From Prevotella sp. (lineage in GTDB: Bacteria; Bacteroidota; Bacteroidia; Bacteroidales; Bacteroidaceae), in NCBI GenBank assembly GCA_017642485.1, contig JAGCPC010000114.1:1-55777 (forward strand): 55,777 nucleotides of DNA. Reading direction: 5' to 3'. The notes beneath the pieces are model-generated. The model worked only from the letters and a program-made list of their open reading frames with translations, did not search any database and was not told where the DNA came from. This document shows positions 1-7,223 of this stretch, one piece after another (within the stretch, counting starts at the first letter, position 1; the number at the start of each line of letters is the position of its first letter). The position numbers were made by a program, and so were the translations under genes.

Positions 1-225
1 TACGACCTCGTGTCATTCCAGAGTCTTAAACCCAAGATGATGGCCGAGGCAATAAAAAATGCACAGCAGACGGCACAGCAGTTCGCCGACAACTCCAGCT
101 CTGAGCTCAGCAAGATCGTCAGCGCCGACCAGGGACAGTTCTCTATCGACAATCGTGATGAGAACACATCATATATAAAGAAAGTACGCGTGGTGACCAC
201 CGTGACGTACGCACTAAAGGACTGA
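1..225 (+). CDS. SIMPL-domain (DUF541) protein, C-terminal fragment
   Basis: The reading frame is open from base 1 to the TGA at 223-225, so the gene begins outside the window and only about 74 residues are visible. The tail ends in a basic beta-strand-like segment (KKVRVVTTVTYALKD) preceded by a helix rich in Ala and Gln, which resembles the end of SIMPL/DUF541 proteins. These are usually periplasmic or envelope proteins of unclear function in Bacteroidetes. The stop codon overlaps the probable beginning of mfd. The family call rests on a short tail and is tentative. Confidence 0.5.
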   Translation, partial: YDLVSFQSLKPKMMAEAIKNAQQTAQQFADNSSSELSKIVSADQGQFSIDNRDENTSYIKKVRVVTTVTYALKD

Positions 226-380
226 TACATTATTTACAGGACATACTGCAGCGATATGCCAGCCATCCGCAAACTAAGGCGCTCGGCAAGCTGCTCAATG
301 ACACTAAACTGCGTAAAGCCACTCTCAACGGTTTTACGCAGTCGGCTATTGCTGTCAACGTCGCAGCCTCCAAGCCCCGT

Positions 381-3300
381 GTGCCCCTGCTGTTTATCAT
401 GAAGGATGCCGACGAGGCAGGATATCTCTATCAGGACCTAAAGACCCTGCTACATCCTGCTTCTGATAACTCCCCCAAGTCCCCCTTTAAGGGGGATTTA
501 GAGGGTCATCTCTTCTTCTTCCCCTCTTCCTACAAACGTGCGATAAAGTTCGGACAGCGCGATGCCGCCAGCGAGATTATGCGCACCGAGGTGCTGGTAA
601 ATCTCAAATCTCCGACCTCCACTCCCATAATCGTCACTTACCCCGCTGCCATCAGCGAGTTGGTGGCGCCACGCACTGAGATTGACAGCAACATGGTGGT
701 GCTCAGCAAGGGCGATATCATCACCATCGAGTCACTCGGCGAGCGCCTGCGCGAATTGGGTTTCGTGATGGTTGACTACGTTTACGAACCAGGACAGTTT
801 GCCATCCGCGGTAGCATAGTCGATATCTACTCCTTCTCCAGCGAGGAGCCGTACCGTCTGGACTTTTTTGACGACGAGATTGACACGTTGCGCACCTTCA
901 ATGTTGAGACCCAACTCTCCGATGCCATCCTCGACACCGTCACCATAGTGCCCGAGATGACGAGGCATGAAGCAGACAGAGTGCCATTCCTCGACCTCTT
1001 GCCACCTGACACCGTGATAATGGCGAGCGACATGCGCTACGTCATAGATGCCATAGACTATATCTATAAGGATGGCTTCTCCAAACAGGCACTTGCCGAC
1101 CGCCTCGCCGATGCCACCGAGATGGAGAAGGATGATATAGTACGCGAACTCACCGCCACACTCAACCTCTGCAAGGCGAGCGTCTTTCAAAATGCCATGC
1201 AGCGCTTCAAGCTCATTGAGATGACCCCGAGCAGTCAATCCAGCAGCCAGCTCGGTTCTTCATCCTGTCAACTGCCAGTTGACAGCCCCAACTCTCAGCT
1301 CAGCGCCACCACCACCCCCCAGCCCCTGTTTCATAAAAACTTCGACCTGCTGCGCGATACCCTCAGTGACTATGCACAGAAGGGGTATAGCATCTTCCTC
1401 TGTTCTGACTCCGACAAGCAGTTGGAGCGATTGAGGGAAATATTAAACAGTTCACAGTGCACTGTGCACTGTGAACTGCTCAAGGGCACCATCCACGAAG
1501 GCTTCATCGACGATGTCACCAAGACGGTGCTGTTCACCGACCACCAGATATTCGAGCGTTTCCACAAGTACCAGCTGAAGGGACAGGAGGCACGACGTGG
1601 TAAGATGGCACTCACCATGAAGGAACTGCAGGAGATGGAGCCTGGCGACTTCATCGTGCATGTCGATTTCGGCATAGGCAAGTTTGCCGGACTCGTGCGA
1701 GTACCCACCATCACCAAGCAGCCCGACGGCACCATGCTCAAGGGTTATCAGGAGGTCATACGCATAGTGTATCAGCGCAACGATATCGTCGATGTCAGCA
1801 TACACTCACTATACAAGATAAGCAAATACCGCCGCGCCGACAGTGGCGAACCACCAAAGCTGAGCACCCTCGGCACAGGGGCATGGGAGCGTATCAAGGA
1901 GCGTGCCAAGACCCGTATCAAGGATATAGCGCGCGACCTTATCAAACTATATGCCAAGCGCCGTCACGAGAAGGGCTTTGCCTTCTCACCCGATACCTAT
2001 ATGCAGGCACAGCTCGAGGGCTCCTTCCTCTATGAGGATACCCCCGACCAACTCAAGGCCACGCAGGAGGTGAAGCACGATATGGAGCTGGCACGCCCCA
2101 TGGACCGCCTGGTATGTGGCGACGTGGGATTTGGTAAGACGGAGGTGGCCATTCGTGCTGCCTTCAAGGCCGCCGTCGATGGCAAACAGGTCGCCGTACT
2201 CGTTCCCACCACGGTGCTCGCCTTCCAGCATTACCAGACCTTCACCAAGCGACTCAGCGGACTGCCCGTGAGGGTCGATTACCTCTCTCGCGCCCGCACC
2301 CCTAAGCAGGTCAAACTACTCACCGACGACCTCGCAGCAGGACGCATCGACATACTCGTCGGCACCCACCGCATGCTTACCAAGGGGGTGAAGTGGCACG
2401 ACTTAGGACTGCTCATCATCGACGAGGAACAGAAGTTTGGCGTTTCGACCAAAGAGAAACTTCGCCAGCTGAAGACCAATGTCGATACCCTCACTATGTC
2501 GGCTACACCCATACCGCGCACACTGCAGTTCTCGCTCATGGGAGCAAGGGATATGAGCATCATGCGCACTCCGCCACCCAATCGCCAACCCATCGACACG
2601 CAGGTCGCCACCTTCTCTGCCGAACTCGTTGCCGATGCCATCAACTTCGAGATGTCACGCGACGGACAGGTATATTTCGTGTGCAATCGTATCGCCACCC
2701 TCTCCAAGATGCAGGAGATCATAGCACGCCACGTGCCCGACTGCCGCGTCGCCATAGGCCACGGACAGATGAAGCCCGACGAGCTCGAGAATATCATCAT
2801 GGGCTTCATGAACCACGACTACGACGTGCTACTCTCCACCACCATAGTGGAGAATGGCATCGACATCCCCAATGCCAATACCATCATCATCAGCGATGCC
2901 AACCACTTCGGACTCTCCGACCTGCACCAGATGCGTGGTAGGGTAGGGCGTAGCAATCGCAAGGCGTTCTGCTACCTCCTCGCACCACCGCTGGCATACC
3001 TGCCTGCCGAGAGCCGACGCCGCTTGGAGGCACTCGAGACATTCTCCGACCTCGGCAGCGGTTTCTCGCTCGCCATGCAGGACCTCGACATACGTGGCGC
3101 TGGCAATCTGCTCGGCGCTGAGCAGTCGGGCTTCATGGAGGACCTGGGCTATGAGACCTATCAGAAGATACTCACCCAGGCGGTCAACGAACTCAAGAAT
3201 GACGAGTTTCAGGATCTCTTCGCCCAGCAACTCGCCGATGGCGAGACCCTCACGGGCAATGACTTCGTCGATGACTGCACCATAGAGTCCGACCTCCAGA

Positions 3301-3734
3301 TGTACTTCCCCGACTACTACGTGCCAGGCAGCAGTGAGAGGATGATGCTCTACCGCGAACTCGATGGCATAGAGACCGATGCCGACCTCGAGGCTTACCG
3401 TAAGCGTATGGAGGACCGTTTCGGTCCCGTACCGCCAGAGGGTGAGGACCTCATGCAGGTAGTGCTGCTGAGGCGTCTCGGCCGCACCCTCGGCTGCGAG
3501 CGTCTCATCCTCCGACAGCATCAGATGCAGATGCAGTTTGTATCCAACGAGGACAGCATCTTCTACAAGAGCCCCTTCTTCACCGCCATCCTCGGCTATG
3601 TCACCTCCCACCCCCGTCTGTGCGACTTCAAGGTCGTCGGAGGTAGCAACCGCCTCGTCATCAAGAGCATCCCCAATGTCACCGAAGCAGTCCGAGTACT
3701 GAAAAATATAATCGACAAAACATGCACCGCCTAA
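381..3734 (+). CDS. mfd: Transcription-repair coupling factor Mfd
   Basis: Mfd is an ATP-dependent translocase that pushes stalled RNA polymerase off DNA lesions and recruits UvrA. Counting from the GTG at 381, the order is an N-terminal UvrB-like region, the RNA-polymerase-interacting domain (EPGDFIVHVDFGIGKF near residue 420), Walker A GDVGFGKT near 580, DEEQ box near 680, QMRGRVGR near 850 and a C-terminal TRCF domain. The frame stays open upstream to about 222, and its translation (ILQRYASHPQTKALGKLL) matches the usual Mfd start, so the real protein is about 52 residues longer. No ATG, GTG or TTG lies there; an ATA at 225 overlaps the upstream stop. Three repeat-derived inserts interrupt the N-terminal half, at about residues 31-42, 283-315 and 356-366. 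Confidence 0.95.
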   Translation: MPLLFIMKDADEAGYLYQDLKTLLHPASDNSPKSPFKGDLEGHLFFFPSSYKRAIKFGQRDAASEIMRTEVLVNLKSPTSTPIIVTYPAAISELVAPRTEIDSNMVVLSKGDIITIESLGERLRELGFVMVDYVYEPGQFAIRGSIVDIYSFSSEEPYRLDFFDDEIDTLRTFNVETQLSDAILDTVTIVPEMTRHEADRVPFLDLLPPDTVIMASDMRYVIDAIDYIYKDGFSKQALADRLADATEMEKDDIVRELTATLNLCKASVFQNAMQRFKLIEMTPSSQSSSQLGSSSCQLPVDSPNSQLSATTTPQPLFHKNFDLLRDTLSDYAQKGYSIFLCSDSDKQLERLREILNSSQCTVHCELLKGTIHEGFIDDVTKTVLFTDHQIFERFHKYQLKGQEARRGKMALTMKELQEMEPGDFIVHVDFGIGKFAGLVRVPTITKQPDGTMLKGYQEVIRIVYQRNDIVDVSIHSLYKISKYRRADSGEPPKLSTLGTGAWERIKERAKTRIKDIARDLIKLYAKRRHEKGFAFSPDTYMQAQLEGSFLYEDTPDQLKATQEVKHDMELARPMDRLVCGDVGFGKTEVAIRAAFKAAVDGKQVAVLVPTTVLAFQHYQTFTKRLSGLPVRVDYLSRARTPKQVKLLTDDLAAGRIDILVGTHRMLTKGVKWHDLGLLIIDEEQKFGVSTKEKLRQLKTNVDTLTMSATPIPRTLQFSLMGARDMSIMRTPPPNRQPIDTQVATFSAELVADAINFEMSRDGQVYFVCNRIATLSKMQEIIARHVPDCRVAIGHGQMKPDELENIIMGFMNHDYDVLLSTTIVENGIDIPNANTIIISDANHFGLSDLHQMRGRVGRSNRKAFCYLLAPPLAYLPAESRRRLEALETFSDLGSGFSLAMQDLDIRGAGNLLGAEQSGFMEDLGYETYQKILTQAVNELKNDEFQDLFAQQLADGETLTGNDFVDDCTIESDLQMYFPDYYVPGSSERMMLYRELDGIETDADLEAYRKRMEDRFGPVPPEGEDLMQVVLLRRLGRTLGCERLILRQHQMQMQFVSNEDSIFYKSPFFTAILGYVTSHPRLCDFKVVGGSNRLVIKSIPNVTEAVRVLKNIIDKTCTA
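471..505 (+). repeat. GC-rich palindromic element inside mfd
   Basis: The pattern is AAGTCCCCC, a short TTTAA loop, then GGGGGATTTAGAGGG. It is translated in frame as SPKSPFKGDLEG, which does not look like Mfd sequence. The same element, with a different loop, occurs at 34368-34394 outside any recognisable gene. It resembles a mobile palindrome that can sit inside a coding region without shifting the frame. Confidence 0.7.
1265..1285 (+). repeat. Perfect palindrome inside mfd linker
   Basis: CTGTCAACT and AGTTGACAG are perfect reverse complements separated by GCC. The palindrome lies in a Ser/Gln-rich linker of Mfd (about residues 283-315) that also looks repeat-derived. Confidence 0.6.
1448..1478 (+). 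repeat. 31-nt perfect palindrome inside mfd
   Basis: The arm CAGTTCACAGTGCAC is followed by one T and its exact reverse complement, 15 + 1 + 15 bases. The unit is built from the same TGTGAAC heptamer found between many genes of this window, and it is translated in frame inside Mfd (SSQCTVHCELL). Confidence 0.8.
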
Positions 3735-5095
3735 TCCTCCGCTTAGCCATACCCTCCATCGTGTCCAACATCACCGTGCCCCTCCTGGGTTTGGTCGATG
3801 TCGCCATCACCGGCCATATGGGCGACACGCGCTATATGGCAGCCATAGCCGTAGGGTCGATGGTCTTCAATATCATCTATTGGCTCTTCTCCTTCCTCCG
3901 CTTCGGCACTGGCGGCATGACGGCACAGGCATACGGCAAGAGCGATACCACGGAGTGTCAGCATGTGCTCCTGCGAGCCCTCATCGTGTGCCTCTCGCTT
4001 GCCCTCCTCCTCACCACCTTACGCCGACCGCTCTTCGATGCCCTCATGTGGGTAGTGGCGCCAGGCGCTGCCCTCGAGCCCACCATACGCACCTATTACG
4101 ACATCTGCATCTGGGGCACCTTCCCCTCTCTCGCCCTCTATGCCCTCACAGGGTGGTTTGTGGGCATGCAGAATACCACCCTGCCCATGACCGTCTCCAT
4201 CCTGCAAAACATCATCAATATCCTCCTCTCGCTCCTCTTCGTCTATGCCCTCGGCATGAAGATAGAGGGTGTAGCCCTCGGCACCCTCCTCGCCCAGTGG
4301 TCAGGCATGCTGCTCGCCGTCATCATGCTCCTATGGCGCTATGGCGATGTGTGGAGGCGTGTCTGTCTGCGTAGCGCCGTACGGTTTGGCGAGCTGCGAC
4401 GCTTCCTCTCCGTCAATAGCAACCTCTTCCTGCGCACCCTCTTCCTCGTTGCCGTCAACCTCTACTTCATCGTCGTCGGCGCCCGTGGCGGTGAGGATAT
4501 ACTCTCCGTCAACTCCGTCATCATGCAGATGTTCATCCTCTACACCTATGTCATCGACGGCTTCGCCTATGCCGCTGAGGCGCTCTGTGGCAAGTACTAC
4601 GGAGCAGGCGACCGTCAGGGTTTCCGCCTCGCCCATCGTGGTATATGGCAGTGGTCGCTCCTGCTCACCGCAGCCTTCACCGTGGCCTACGCCTTCGGAG
4701 GCAATGTGCTCCTCCATATCCTCACCGATGACCAGCAGGTATATCTCGCAGCACAGCAGTATCTGCCCTGGGCTGTCCTCATCCCCATCTGTGGCGTCGC
4801 TGCCTTCGTCATCGACGGCATCTTCGTCGGCATCACCGAGACCCGCGGCATGCTCTGGGGCACCTTCATCGGAGCCCTCGGCTTCTTCCTCGTCTGCAAC
4901 CTCGACTATTTCCTTAACCTTAACCATAACCATAACCTTAACCTTAACTGTGAACTGTGCACTGTGAACTGTGAACTGTCAACCAACCATCTCCTCTGGC
5001 TCGCCTTCAACCTATACCTCCTCCTCCGCGGCGTCGTGCAGTACATCATCTGGCACAAAGTCTGGAAGAAAAAACTTTTACACGATTTTTCCTAA
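3722..5095 (+). CDS. MATE-family multidrug/Na+ exporter
   Basis: This 457-residue, strongly hydrophobic protein has about twelve membrane segments and the two-repeat layout of MatE proteins; the N-terminus (LAIPSIVSNITVPLLGLVD) is typical of the DinF/NorM type. MATE proteins export cationic drugs or metabolites using Na+ or H+ gradients across the inner membrane. The ATG overlaps the 3' end of mfd by 13 bases, so the two are probably translated together. A foreign stretch (LNLNHNHNLNLN followed by CELCTVNCELSTN, about residues 398-422) lies between the last two membrane segments. It is encoded by hexamer and heptamer repeats inserted in frame. The substrate cannot be told from sequence. Confidence 0.88.
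   Translation: MHRLILRLAIPSIVSNITVPLLGLVDVAITGHMGDTRYMAAIAVGSMVFNIIYWLFSFLRFGTGGMTAQAYGKSDTTECQHVLLRALIVCLSLALLLTTLRRPLFDALMWVVAPGAALEPTIRTYYDICIWGTFPSLALYALTGWFVGMQNTTLPMTVSILQNIINILLSLLFVYALGMKIEGVALGTLLAQWSGMLLAVIMLLWRYGDVWRRVCLRSAVRFGELRRFLSVNSNLFLRTLFLVAVNLYFIVVGARGGEDILSVNSVIMQMFILYTYVIDGFAYAAEALCGKYYGAGDRQGFRLAHRGIWQWSLLLTAAFTVAYAFGGNVLLHILTDDQQVYLAAQQYLPWAVLIPICGVAAFVIDGIFVGITETRGMLWGTFIGALGFFLVCNLDYFLNLNHNHNLNLNCELCTVNCELSTNHLLWLAFNLYLLLRGVVQYIIWHKVWKKKLLHDFS
4912..4984 (+). repeat. Hexamer plus heptamer repeat inside the MATE gene
   Basis: Six-base units of the CTTAAC/CATAAC type (4912-4948) run directly into seven-base units of the CTGTGAA type (to 4984). The whole stretch is translated in frame in the loop before the last membrane segment. 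Confidence 0.85.
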
Positions 5096-5197
5096 TTAAA
5101 TTTTAAATTCGTTATAATTCGTTTCTCTATTATCTACAATCTGATATCGCGCCAGCCCTTGGCGAGAAAAAATTATCCCCAGCAAAAAAAATAATTA

Positions 5198-5227
5198 CTA
5201 ATTTCTAATTTCTAATTCCTAATTTTT
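5198..5227 (+). repeat. Heptamer repeat (CTAATTT)
   Basis: Four imperfect seven-base units of CTAATTT lie just upstream of the promoter at 5231. Confidence 0.75.
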
Positions 5228-5230
5228 TAT

Positions 5231-5238
5231 TACCTTTG
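5231..5238 (+). promoter_or_regulatory. Promoter -7 element (TACCTTTG) for the ftsB-like gene
   Basis: TACCTTTG fits the Bacteroidetes TAnnTTTG element and lies 8 bases before the ATG at 5247, so the leader is very short. Confidence 0.55.
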
Positions 5239-5246
5239 CACACAGT

Positions 5247-5597
5247 ATGGGAAAGATAAATAACATCTGGGACTATCTCGCACGCCACAAGTACCTCATA
5301 ACTATTATTGTGGGGCTATTGCTCGTCGGCGTTGTCGATGAAAACAGTTTTCGTAAGTACGCCCTGCTCAAGATACACCAGGACGAAGTAGAGCAAGAAC
5401 TCAAGGCATATCAGGAGCAGTTCCTTCGCGACTCCATCCGTCTGCGTGCCCTCGAGGCAGGCCACAAGGGAGTGGAGCGCATAGCACGCGAGCGCTACTT
5501 CATGAAGCGCCCCAACGAGGACATCTTCGTCCTCAGCACCGACAGCCGTGAGGTGAGTGAACAATCCAAGGAACCCGCCCATGCGTCAGCTCAGTAA
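5247..5597 (+). CDS. FtsB/DivIC-like septum formation initiator
   Basis: This 116-residue bitopic protein has a short cytoplasmic N-terminus, one membrane segment (about 17-33, YLITIIVGLLLVGVV), then a periplasmic coiled coil (DEVEQELKAYQEQFLRDSI) and the family ending with an ERYFMK-like element. FtsB/DivIC proteins join FtsL and FtsQ in the divisome and help activate septal wall synthesis. The ATG follows a TACCTTTG promoter by 8 bases. The 3' end overlaps the next gene, which makes a two-gene unit. Distinguishing FtsB from DivIC is not possible here. Confidence 0.85.
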   Translation: MGKINNIWDYLARHKYLITIIVGLLLVGVVDENSFRKYALLKIHQDEVEQELKAYQEQFLRDSIRLRALEAGHKGVERIARERYFMKRPNEDIFVLSTDSREVSEQSKEPAHASAQ

Positions 5598-6009
5598 ACT
5601 ACAGTCCATCATCTTCGCCATCGGTGCCCTCCTCATGGTCATCGGCGTAGGGCAGGTCGTCTTTGGCCTTGCCACCAGTTGGCTACGTCAGTCAGGCGCA
5701 CTGTGCTACCTCGTCGGTGCCATTTGTTTCGCCGCCATGCAGCTCAGCCAGGTCTATACAGGCAGCAACTTCACCATCCGTCGCCTGCGTCGCATCATGA
5801 TCTTTGCCGACATCTGTTTCATCCTTGCCGGCTTGCTGCTCATCGAGCACGTCTTTCAGATTATCTTCCCCCTCTTTGCCACCACCATTGATGGTTACAA
5901 TGCCTACATCCATTACATCTACAACAACTGGGTAGTGGCACTCCTCATCGCCGCCATCCTCGAGATGTACTCCATGCACCGCATCAACCACGAGCTATCC
6001 AAAGAGTAA
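5581..6009 (+). CDS. Small four-helix membrane protein of unknown function
   Basis: About 142 residues from the ATG at 5581 (MRQLSKLQS). An in-frame upstream ATG at 5557 would add MNNPRNPP, but that part lies inside the ftsB-like gene. Four hydrophobic segments are visible (about 8-28, 40-57, 78-100 and 118-135), with a short basic loop (RRLRR) after the second. The gene overlaps the ftsB-like gene by 17 bases, so translational coupling is likely. I recognise no enzymatic motif. The context suggests an envelope or division-linked accessory protein, which is inference only. Confidence 0.75.
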   Translation: MRQLSKLQSIIFAIGALLMVIGVGQVVFGLATSWLRQSGALCYLVGAICFAAMQLSQVYTGSNFTIRRLRRIMIFADICFILAGLLLIEHVFQIIFPLFATTIDGYNAYIHYIYNNWVVALLIAAILEMYSMHRINHELSKE

Positions 6010-6042
6010 ACATCCGAATCCCCTTTGCTAAGCTTTTATCTC

Positions 6043-6102
6043 AAATTAACTGGTAAATTCTAAAAATTAACCGGTTAATTTGCGAAATTAACTAGTTAAT
6101 TT
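6043..6102. promoter_or_regulatory. Three phased 18-bp palindromes, candidate operator array
   Basis: AAATTAACCGGTTAATTT (6064-6081) and AAATTAACTAGTTAATTT (6085-6102) are perfect palindromes. A third, imperfect copy lies at 6043-6060. Their centres are exactly 21 bp apart, about two helical turns, so a dimeric regulator could bind all three on one face of the DNA. Confidence 0.6.
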
Positions 6103-6355
6103 TATGCAAAAGCATAGCAACTACACAACAGAAGCATAGCAACGACACCTGAATACTTAGCACTTGCAAGTGCAAAGGTGAAAGAAAACAGTGGAGGATA
6201 GTGGAGGATAAATATTTCACCTCCATCCATTTAACATTCTGAGCAACAGGAGAATAGCACCAAAAGATGGAGGTGGAGGTAACTTTTACAAATTTCCAGG
6301 GAGAGTTAGATTTTTTGTCTATCTTTTTATGGGAACGCACGTGCGTACCTTATAC

Positions 6356-6415
6356 TATTTCCGTAGTTTTTCCCTATTTTATTTTGCAAAAAGAAAAATA
6401 ATTGTTACTTTTGTA
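6356..6415 (+). repeat. Promoter-bearing direct repeat, copy 1
   Basis: A 60-bp segment, repeated at 7053-7112 with three mismatches by eye. It includes the complete promoter of the 145-aa gene. Confidence 0.85.
6383..6413 (+). promoter_or_regulatory. Promoter of the 145-aa gene
   Basis: TTTG at 6383-6386, a 19-base spacer and TACTTTTG at 6406-6413 match the Bacteroidetes promoter exactly. The ATG follows at 6440. Confidence 0.75.
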
Positions 6416-6439
6416 AACAGAAAATCTTAAATCACTCCA

Positions 6440-6877
6440 ATGACAAAGAGTACACAACGAAACTACTATATAGAAAACAAACGCATAAGGACTGAAGTAC
6501 TTAAAATTGCAGAACTTCTTAAAAGCAATCCCATTCATTTTACCATTACCAATGGAATAACAATGAATGTTGAAATTACGAAATCAGACCTCAAGACTAT
6601 TGTCAGTAAAAATGTGAATGATGACAAGTTTAATGCTATCAAGAATGCCCTGGCTAAAGACATCATGGGTTATTTGCAGAAAGCTGAATATCTTGGTTGG
6701 CGTCCTGTAGCAGAAGACAAGCATTACGAAAGTGCTTATTTCGCATATTTCAGTAGAGAATTGGGATGTAAGACTATCTTATGTATGCGCAAACTTGCAG
6801 ATAGCGGTATGTATAAACCGTATGCAATAATCAATGAACATACCTTTGAAAATTCTGTAGCAGCACTAAGAAAATAG
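6440..6877 (+). CDS. Unknown 145-aa protein in accessory island
   Basis: Soluble, basic, no signal peptide or membrane segment. I do not recognise it with confidence. The C-terminal half (HYESAYFAYFSRELGCKT, then LCMRKL and a Tyr/Lys-rich strand) recalls small RNase-like domains found in polymorphic toxins and phage proteins (the Barnase/ColicinE5/RelE-like fold). Conserved His and Arg candidates are visible in that stretch, but this is a weak resemblance. It has its own strong promoter, duplicated upstream of the methyltransferase gene. It is convergent with a candidate structured RNA on the minus strand (about 7014 down to 6870) whose end reaches its stop codon. An RNA-controlled toxin is one possibility, and an orphan phage gene is another. 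Confidence 0.65.
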   Translation: MTKSTQRNYYIENKRIRTEVLKIAELLKSNPIHFTITNGITMNVEITKSDLKTIVSKNVNDDKFNAIKNALAKDIMGYLQKAEYLGWRPVAEDKHYESAYFAYFSRELGCKTILCMRKLADSGMYKPYAIINEHTFENSVAALRK

Positions 6878-7014
6878 AAACTCCGTCTTGATAAGTCACT
6901 TGCCGATACAAACGGGGCTCTTATCCTAGACGGAGCTATTGAGTGTCAACATCTTGCAAGTCGCTTGCCGATACAAACGGGGCTCTTGCCCTATGCGATA
7001 CACTTTTTTATCTT
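6870..7014 (-). ncRNA. Candidate structured RNA with two tandem hairpin repeats
   Basis: A minus-strand promoter at 7021-7052 would start an RNA near 7014. It would carry two copies of a 34-nt hairpin, 6956-6989 and 6891-6924, 65 bases apart. They share a 27-base core with one change. The closing pairs differ but stay complementary: GCAAG/CTTGC in one, ATAAG/CTTAT in the other. An outer stem (CTCCGTCT at 6881-6888 with AGACGGAG at 6928-6935) encloses the second repeat, and is followed on the minus strand by a T-rich stretch that could end transcription. I know no RNA family with this sequence. Confidence 0.6.
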
Positions 7015-7020
7015 CTGCTG

Positions 7021-7052
7021 CAAAGGTAAGAAGTTTTTTTGTTACTTCCAAA
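7021..7052 (-). promoter_or_regulatory. Minus-strand promoter of the tandem-hairpin RNA
   Basis: Read on the minus strand: TTTG (7052-7049), a 20-base spacer, TACCTTTG (7028-7021). It lies back to back with the plus-strand promoter at 7080-7110. Confidence 0.65.
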
Positions 7053-7112
7053 TATTTCCGTAGTTTTTCTCTATTTTATTTTGCGAAAAGAAAAATAATT
7101 ATTACTTTTGTA
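7053..7112 (+). repeat. Promoter-bearing direct repeat, copy 2
   Basis: Second copy of the 60-bp segment at 6356-6415, with three mismatches and intact promoter elements. Confidence 0.85.
7080..7110 (+). promoter_or_regulatory. Promoter of the methyltransferase gene
   Basis: TTTG at 7080-7083, 19-base spacer, TACTTTTG at 7103-7110. Transcription would begin near 7117 and leave a leader of about 107 bases before the ATG at 7224. Confidence 0.75.
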
Positions 7113-7118
7113 CTCGAA

Positions 7119-7191
7119 CGCCAGAGAGAGGTGCTTGGAGCGGTGCTTATGCACCACCTTGCACATAGGGCTTGAGCGCAAGCCGCTGGTG
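7119..7191 (+). ncRNA. Structured 5' leader, candidate three-way junction
   Basis: An outer stem CGCCAG (7119-7124) with CTGGTG (7186-7191, one G-U pair) encloses two hairpins: GGTGC-TTAT-GCACC (7142-7155) and GGCTTG-AGCG-CAAGCC (7169-7184). It lies at the predicted 5' end of the methyltransferase mRNA. It may act as a regulatory leader or a protein-binding site. Confidence 0.5.
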
Positions 7192-7223
7192 TGATTATAT
7201 TTTAGAAAAACAAATGTGTACTA

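Larger units (their letters stand above)
6010..6439. other. 430-bp AT-rich intergenic region with stacked small repeats
   Basis: No convincing gene on either strand. From left to right it holds three phased palindromes (6043-6102), a direct repeat AGCATAGCAAC(T/G)ACAC with 22-base period (6111-6126 and 6133-6148), the palindrome CACTTGCAAGTG (6161-6172), a tandem GTGGAGGATA pair (6191-6210), a 12-bp palindrome ACGCACGTGCGT (6335-6346), and a promoter at 6383-6413. It marks the left edge of the accessory island. Confidence 0.7.

Noticed and set aside
2829-3611. Long minus-strand open frame opposite mfd
   Set aside because: Shadow of the GC-rich mfd coding strand; motifs on the plus strand are decisive. 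The same holds for long opposite frames in the MATE, pyrC, ftsH and mnmA genes.
6092-6340. 82-codon open frame on the minus strand
   Set aside because: It reads through palindromes and tandem repeats, has no promoter and no recognisable protein character.
6893-6987. Two 30-nt repeats with a 35-nt spacer, which look like a minimal CRISPR array
   Set aside because: Only two copies, the end bases differ in a compensatory way and no cas gene is near; the hairpin RNA explanation fits better.
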